64,000 bases of DNA from Telopea speciosissima (Eukaryota; Streptophyta; Magnoliopsida; Proteales; Proteaceae): the NCBI RefSeq assembly GCF_018873765.1, contig NC_057916.1, positions 13,017,501 through 13,081,500 on the forward strand, read 5' to 3'. Shown here one piece after another: positions 59,301 through 64,000 of this stretch. The translations under genes and the position numbers were made by a program. A model generated the notes under the pieces. That model made no database searches and had not been told where the DNA came from. It saw only the letters and a program-made list of their open reading frames with translations. How positions within the stretch are numbered: position 1 is the stretch's first letter; every line of letters starts with the position of its first letter.

Positions 59301-62300
59301 GCTACACAGGATGCTGACCATGGTGCACATGCCAACACTCATGCAAGTTATTCTATCGGCTCGTGCCGCAGGTTCAGATCAGATGAGGAGCATGACAATA
59401 TTGACATGGAGATAGATGTTTCTTCCTTATCTGGCACACTTGGAGGCCTCAGTCTGGAGGGGAGTAGTGGATGTGGTGGGTATGGACATGGGATCAATGG
59501 CGTGGACCATCATTTCCCAGAGAGACATCTAGTGTCAGATATGGTGGATATGATGGGTTTGATCAATAAACCTCTTCATCTTCATTCCCTACTGCTCATG
59601 ATGATCAATCACAAGCTGTGTCATATTTAGGATAGATCTCATTTCCAGGCCCCCAACAACCATTATCAGCCTGGTCCGCCAAGTAATGTAGTCCTAGGTT
59701 GAAAGAAATCCAACTAGAAGCCAAATCCAGGATCTGTTCTTCAAAGGGGAATTCGGTTAGGGTTAAATTGATGGAAAATTTCAAATTTAGGGTTAGGGTT
59801 TAGTGGGGTCTAGGGTTTGAGGTTAGGGTTAAGGTAAGTTGATGTAGGGGAGTCTTCCAATAAAGGTCTCATTAACAATTAACCAGTCTAAGGCTGCTGA
59901 CCAGAATCGGCAGCAAGGTTGGTTGAGTTAGGGTTAGGTTTTGGAAAGAGAGATGAGTGGAGATTCTAGGGTTAGAGTGGGCAGAATAGGATAGGGTTTG
60001 GATCGAGTCTTCCAAAGGGCTAGAAGGACACTTGGTCAGGTTTTAGTAGTATTCTGATGGGTGGGTGATGCTATGCTGGCTGTGGGTGGTATAGAAGATA
60101 AGAAGAGGATGGTTAGGCCTTGACTCAATTTCACACTTGTGGATTGAAGAATAAACTTGAACAGAAGTTGTTGATGTAGAATAACTCTTGAAACCAGAAC
60201 TTGAACCTAACAGCAATGGAGAAGACAAGTAACCAAATTGAACCACCTGGGCTTACCACCGCAAGGTGTTAATGGGATCAAACACCGATTCCGTCAGCCT
60301 TGATCAAGCACAAGACAATTCTCCTTGGAGAAGACAAGTTGCAGTAGCAGCTTAAGAGTATTTTTTTTTTCCCCAAAATTGTGAGGTGAAAAGAACTCCA
60401 TGAAAATTAGCTTTATTTATAAGGGCCATAAGCCCTTTTCCTATTCAGCCTAGGAGACAAAGTCTCTCCTAGTCGATTCTATTACATTGCCAATAAAATA
60501 AAAGGGTCATGTGACCACTTTAAGTAGTAACATGACTACTAAACTACCTAGCCAATTCTATGAGGTGACAATTAAGTTGTCACATGACTTGTAAACTAAT
60601 TGAAATAAAAAAAAAGGGGTCATGTGACCCCTTAAGTAGTTACATGACTATTACATCAAAATAAAAACTAAATAAAAATACTAACTACTAATAGTAACAC
60701 TACTTGGACAGCTTTGACTTCTTCTTTCGGACATAAGTCTTCACATCTGCATCACCAAGTAGCTACAGTGGATCCACATTTGCATCATCTTCCTGACCCA
60801 GTGATCTATATACAAGGTTGGGGTACTTAGAGACTAGAGTATGACGATGAGACCTATTAGGCTGTTGTGATGGATTTTGATCGTTTTTTCAAATATAGCA
60901 TGACAACCTTTTGTGACGACGGCAACAATCTTCCTCATCTTTCGAGCCTGCTCGGAACTCTGTGTTTTTTTGGGTGAATCGGAACTCTATGTGTTACTGA
61001 CACAGAAATGGAGGAATGGCTTTGTAGGCATCTTTTGAGTTTCACCTTGGTTGATGGTTGTTCACTTGCACATATACATTTGTACATGTACTTGTAAGTT
61101 GTAACACTTTGACATTTAATAATATTAAATGGTTTTTGTTGATTTAATGCATATGCTAATTGTTTTCATTGAATTCTGCGTGTTACCGTACTAAATTATG
61201 TGTTGCATAAGCTATATTTAAGAAAGTATACAGCAAAAGTACACCATACACTAGGAACCTAGGGTACGAAACCAAACTAACATTATGTTTTTTAACATTT
61301 TGGGTGGACCTCGACGCAATGGTAAGGTTGCTCCATAGCGACCTAGTGGTCATGGGTTCGAGTCGGGAAACAGCCTCTCCGCGAAGCGGGGGTGGCTGCG
61401 TACATTATGGCCCTCCCCATACCTAGCAGTGGCGGGAGCCTTGTGCACTGGGACACCCTTTTTTATGTTTAGAGATGCTTAATTAGGGTCTCCATGAAGC
61501 TTCAGGCCAAAATGTGGCAATTTTACCACCAAAATGGTTAAATGAAACTAACCACCGAAACATGCTGAGTTTCGACCAGGTTTCGGTCGCAACCTGAAAT
61601 TTTTTCTCGAACCTTGTTAAGGAGGGGGTTTCAGTTTGATGTTTGCTCGAAGTTATTGCCTTATGGATGCTTATGTTATATAGCTTGCTGCTTCTCCTGT
61701 TAGCAGACCCCATTTAGCTGAGATTCTCCTGACTTGATTGGCTGTGCCTCTTTCCTCTTACTTTCATCCCTCTTTCTTTTTTCCTTCCCTTTCTTTTTAG
61801 TTTCCATCTTTCATTTGTAATTTTTCCATTTTGCATTCCTCATGTCATTTCCAACCCTTCTTTTTCCTATCCCCTCATTACCCCTTTTTTTCTGTTTCGT
61901 CTTCCTTTTTCTTGTTTGTTTTGGATCCATGTAGCCAGCCCCATTAAGTTTGGATAAGGCTGTGTTTGTTATTTGTTGTTGCTTCTTGCTGATCATTTGA
62001 TGAGCCTCTTGTTCTTGCCGTCTTCCTTTTCTGTTTACCCTTCCACTATTTTATCATAACTGGAAAGAAATTCCAATGGAAAAAGAAGCTGACTACTGGT
62101 TTTCATGGTGAAAAATACTTTTTGAACCTAATTTTTTTGGTAAGATCTGATGATAACTAGTCATACCTTAGTTGCTGTCTCAGCTCCTACTTGTTTTGGT
62201 TGGGGTTGATCCTGCTTGAACTTTGAACACAAAAGAAATTTGCATTCTGATACCAAATATCCATCTTTCCAACTCACGAAATCGGTAAAATTAGAAAATT

Positions 62301-64000
62301 CAGTCAATTCTAGGATGGGACATTTTCCCCAAGGGTATTTGATGATTCCACTTAGAATAATTACTTGTTTTACCAAAATTTTGACCTCCCATGCTATGAA
62401 ACAAAAAAGAAAAAGCTCTGGTCACTTAAAGCATGACCCATGATCCCTACATTTACATAGATCACTATCTCAATTTTCTATTTCAACAACGACGACAACA
62501 ACAACCATAGCCTTATCCCAACTAAATGGGGAACCTTATTAGTTATCTATTTCATGTGAAGTAAATTCTGTCTTACTAAAAGAGAATAGTTTCTTGCAGA
62601 GGCTGTCCATTATTGGGTGGTGATTCTTTTGATACTCTGTGTTTGCTCCAATCATAATATTCCCCACTGTTTCTTTGATCCACACATTGCATGTGCAATT
62701 ATACAAAGTAGTGTGTGGACTGTGGAGTTGTGTACTTATGAACCTCAATAGTAGGAATTCTGGATTCTTAACGAGTCTATTGTAAAGAGTGAATTAAACT
62801 ATATAGTAAATAGGGATCACATAACTTCACCAAGTAGCCAATGATCTGCTAGAAATGTGATCAGGCCACATGGTATGAAGTCTCTATTTGATCCAGAAGA
62901 GACCTTACACGAAGAAGCAACCTGATTGTGTTGTTGGCCATTTGTGGGAGTCTTTTACAATTCAAGTGTATGTGAAGACTTCGATGACTTCAATGATTTC
63001 TCAACCTTTTAAATTATTTTCAATTACAAAGATATGTGCTAAATGCAGGGATTGTAAAGTAATTTTTCTTCATAGTTACCACCACTTTTCTTTTCTTACC
63101 CCACCTGTCCCCAGAACTATATGGATGAAGATGACAGAAGGTCAATTAAGAAGGGGGGGGGGATAGGAATCATACATTTGCTCTTGTGATGCAGTAATTT
63201 ATTTTTTAACTGCTTCACAACTGTTCTTTTTCATATCCTCTTTCTAAAACTACAGTGTTTGCTTGTCATTTACTGAAATTTTGTCTGCAGTGACCTGGAA
63301 GTAGATTATGCATCTGAGATGAATGCAGCCATGGTATATGCTGCATTAGCTGTTGATAAGGAGGTAATGCATGGTCTAACTTTAGAAACCTACCTAGTTG
63401 GTGTATATTTCCTTTGACAACTTGTCAGTTTCTGAAGAACAACATTTATAAAGCTTTTGTTTTCTTATTTAACTTCTATCTTGAATTGCAGTTGCAGCCG
63501 GACAAAGTGAAAAGGCAGATGTCAGTGTCTGATGGAAAGCTTTCAGTGTGAGATTCTCTGCGCTGACTGATTGTCTCATTTGTTTTTATTGAGACTAAAT
63601 TTATCATCCATTGTAGATTTATCTGTTAAAACTTCTTCTATTGTGATTTGTAATATGCCAGCCAACATTTGGTAATGTAAACCAGTTTCCAAACCAAAAA
63701 ATTAGCTCACAACAGGATTGAAAACAAAGAAGCAAAACCAGAATTTGGAGAACTTTATAACAGGACTCAGGAATCTCAGAATAGACCAAAACTCAGTCAA
63801 ATATATTCTACTAACGAAGTTGTTAATAAGTTGTACCGCAGGTTCAGGGTACAGCAGGTTAAATATTATTTTGTTTTGTTGGTTCTTATTAGTGGGTTTA
63901 TGTGTAATTATGTATAGACATGTCCTTATCAGATATTTTGCAACTTTCTTTATAAATAAGAATTATAGGTCTCGGTTAGGGTTACAATCACTCTGACTGA
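53387..64000 (+). CDS. PCC1: KEOPS complex subunit PCC1, partial at right edge
   Basis: Three exons are visible: 53387-53448, 63291-63363 and 63492-63547; the rest lies beyond the window. They join in phase: exon 1 ends WAFS plus two bases and exon 2 supplies the third base of a Cys, giving WAFSCDLEVDYASE. Exon 2 continues MNAAMVYAALAVDKE and exon 3 LQPDKVKRQMSVSDGKLSV, the conserved core of Pcc1/LAGE3 proteins. Pcc1 is the dimerising small subunit of KEOPS, which makes N6-threonylcarbamoyladenosine at position 37 of tRNAs reading ANN codons. The protein is normally about 90-110 aa, so some 40 residues (starting near RFEA in relatives) are still missing. Intron 1 is 9,842 bp and packed with transposons. 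Exon 1 was identified by phase and by the WxF-C-(D/N)-LEVDY pattern, not by homology of its first 16 residues. Confidence 0.85.
53690..53775 (-). mobile_element. tRNA-derived SINE head
   Basis: The minus strand reads GGGGGTAGCTCAGTTGGAAA (A-box) and, about 25 bp on, GAGTTCAACTCTCCTTGGGA (B-box), like the 5' part of a tRNA-related SINE. It does not fold as a complete tRNA: the acceptor arms do not pair and there is no plausible anticodon arm. Confidence 0.45.
54146..57626 (+). mobile_element. L1-type LINE (ORF2), 5'-truncated, with 14-bp TSD
   Basis: A 3,481-bp insertion flanked by GTTTCTTAGTAGGT at 54,132-54,145 and 57,627-57,640. It ends in a poly(A) run after TTTATTTTCCC. In broken frames it shows the endonuclease (NVRGLNSLAKQAA near 54,355; GGDFNVVRFG at about 54,730), the reverse transcriptase (GPDGFSMGF, VLCLIPKKLGA, DFRPISLCNLLFKFIAKILA, SQSAFILGRSIVDNILL; FADDLMI near 55,905), and a zf-RVT domain (APKFLLHMLFWFKG, CILCWNGLEDVDHLFFSCPF). 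ORF1 is absent and many stops and frameshifts are present. It inserted in a hAT copy inside PCC1 intron 1. Confidence 0.93.
57627..59640 (+). pseudogene. hAT transposase C-terminal region, interrupted
   Basis: Part 1 (about 57,636-57,784) reads GELWVLYGRD and ERNWSTFSFVYSKRRNQ. Part 2 (58,815-59,640) reads LEQLVYVHYNMRLKMQDIRM, DKDQIELNNIF, MYEWVKDRGD, then an acidic Ser/Gly-rich tail. ERNWS...FVYSKRRN and LVYVHYNMRL form the hATC dimerisation domain of plant hAT transposases. In-frame stops (TAG before LEQ, TAA after NNIF) show decay. An 11-bp-duplicated insertion splits the dimerisation domain, the L1 lies at its left end, and a TG...TA LTR-like element follows at 59,684. The N-terminal BED finger and catalytic core were not found. 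Sequence after 60,755 may be its 3' remnant. Confidence 0.8.
57785..58803. mobile_element. Non-autonomous element with internal hairpins, 11-bp TSD
   Basis: A 1,019-bp insertion flanked by GGCGGAACCAA (57,774-57,784 and 58,804-58,814), which splits the hAT dimerisation domain. The ends are rich in CTCGG/CGAGATCTCG motifs on both sides. Inside is a near-perfect hairpin with arms of about 53 bp (58,090-58,142 and 58,151-58,203) and a second smaller one (58,519-58,562). Further inverted similarity (TTATTTATGCC near 58,063 and GGCATAAATAAG near 58,563) links the two halves. The 11-bp duplication would fit a Mutator-like class, but the termini are not classical TIRs. Confidence 0.65.
59684..60754 (-). 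mobile_element. LTR-like element with TG...TA ends, copy 3 (solo)
   Basis: 1,071 bp. On the minus strand it starts TGATGCAGATGTGAAG and ends CAACCTAGGACTACATTA. It is flanked by CCAAG (59,679-59,683 and 60,755-60,759). Its 3' part on the minus strand is CCCTAA-rich, as in the other two copies. No coding capacity. It lies directly after the hAT pseudogene in PCC1 intron 1. Confidence 0.8.
60755..61305. other. Stretch without a gene in PCC1 intron 1
   Basis: Possibly the 3' remnant of the hAT copy interrupted at 59,684. No recognisable protein motifs, inverted terminus or further element was seen. Confidence 0.3.
61306..61465 (+). mobile_element. Au-like SINE (well preserved)
   Basis: Block order: GGACCTCGACGCAATGGTAA (A-box region), then CATGGGTTCGAGTCGGGAAA (B box GGTTCGAGTC), CAGCCTCTCCGCG, GTGGCTGCGTACATTATGGC and GGGAGCCTTGTGCACTGGGA, then CACCCTTTTTT. 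This matches the layout of plant Au SINEs, including the TGCACTGGG-xx-CCC-T(n) end. It is a pol III-type, tRNA-derived, non-autonomous retroposon in PCC1 intron 1. Confidence 0.88.
61690..61985 (+). mobile_element. RTE LINE 3' UTR fragment
   Basis: The plus strand shows GCAGACCCCATTTAGCTGAG, a T/C-rich middle, TTTGGATCCATGTAGCCAGC, CCCATTAAGTTTGGATAAGG and CTGTGTTTGTTATTTGTTGT. This collinear order matches the 3' UTR of the RTE copy at 44,771 (minus strand) from its GCAGACCCC block to the (TTG)n tail. No RT sequence remains. Confidence 0.8.
62484..62533 (-). mobile_element. RTE LINE extreme 3' tail
   Basis: The plus strand reads CAACAACGACGACAACAACA then CATAGCCTTATCCCAACTAAATGGGG, the inverse of the RTE 3' terminus (CCCCATTTAGTTGGGATAAGG, then TTG repeats). 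About 50 bp remain. Confidence 0.65.

Noticed and set aside
63718-63996. Possible last exon of PCC1 (after CCGCAG at 63,841, or the 92-aa frame)
   Set aside because: The predicted residues do not resemble the expected Pcc1 continuation (RFEA...ARFLRASF), so the true exon is taken to lie beyond the window.

Overview
This window is nuclear DNA from a flowering plant. The evidence is five spliced genes with plant-type GT-AG introns, three of them chloroplast or Golgi functions typical of plants, and a dense load of plant transposons (copia, gypsy, L1 and RTE LINEs, hAT, a Mutator-like element, Au-like SINEs). The species cannot be named from the sequence. Long TE-filled introns suggest a moderately large genome.

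Layout, left to right. 1-2,760: copia remnants (an LTR end with primer-binding site on the minus strand, and a decayed gag-protease on the plus strand). 7,357-12,094 (+): a GT14 / GlcAT14-like Golgi glucuronosyltransferase, 4 exons, 406 aa. 13,422-16,011 (+): a RIBA3-like riboflavin-biosynthesis enzyme, 7 exons, 521 aa, with an intact GTP cyclohydrolase II half and a DHBP-synthase half that has lost catalytic residues. 18,922-22,392 (+): cytosolic ribosomal protein uL23 (RPL23A) with site II motifs, a TATA box and a telo-box. 24,372-31,556 (-): a PsbP-like protein 1 (PPL1) gene whose introns hold an L1 and an RTE LINE. 33,223-45,783: transposon country, including a Pack-MULE that captured an ANTH (AP180-type) clathrin-assembly gene, a Rab11/RABA pseudogene, two TIR elements and a second RTE copy. 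47,538-53,022 (-): a gypsy-type LTR element with nested insertions. 53,387 to beyond the window end (+): a KEOPS-subunit PCC1 gene whose first intron is about 9.8 kb and holds an L1 LINE, a hAT transposase pseudogene that was itself invaded twice, an Au SINE and RTE tails.

The five host genes are unrelated housekeeping or organelle functions: cell-wall glycoprotein glycosylation, flavin synthesis, translation, photosystem II upkeep and tRNA modification. They share no operon-like logic. The most informative structure is the TE stratigraphy. Many insertions have readable target-site duplications, so their order can be worked out: for example L1 and two other elements into a hAT copy inside PCC1 intron 1, and an LTR-like element into a captured gene inside a MULE. 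A small LTR-like family with non-canonical TG...TA ends occurs three times with 5-bp duplications and is the best candidate for something not yet described. No clearly new enzymatic or defence system was found.
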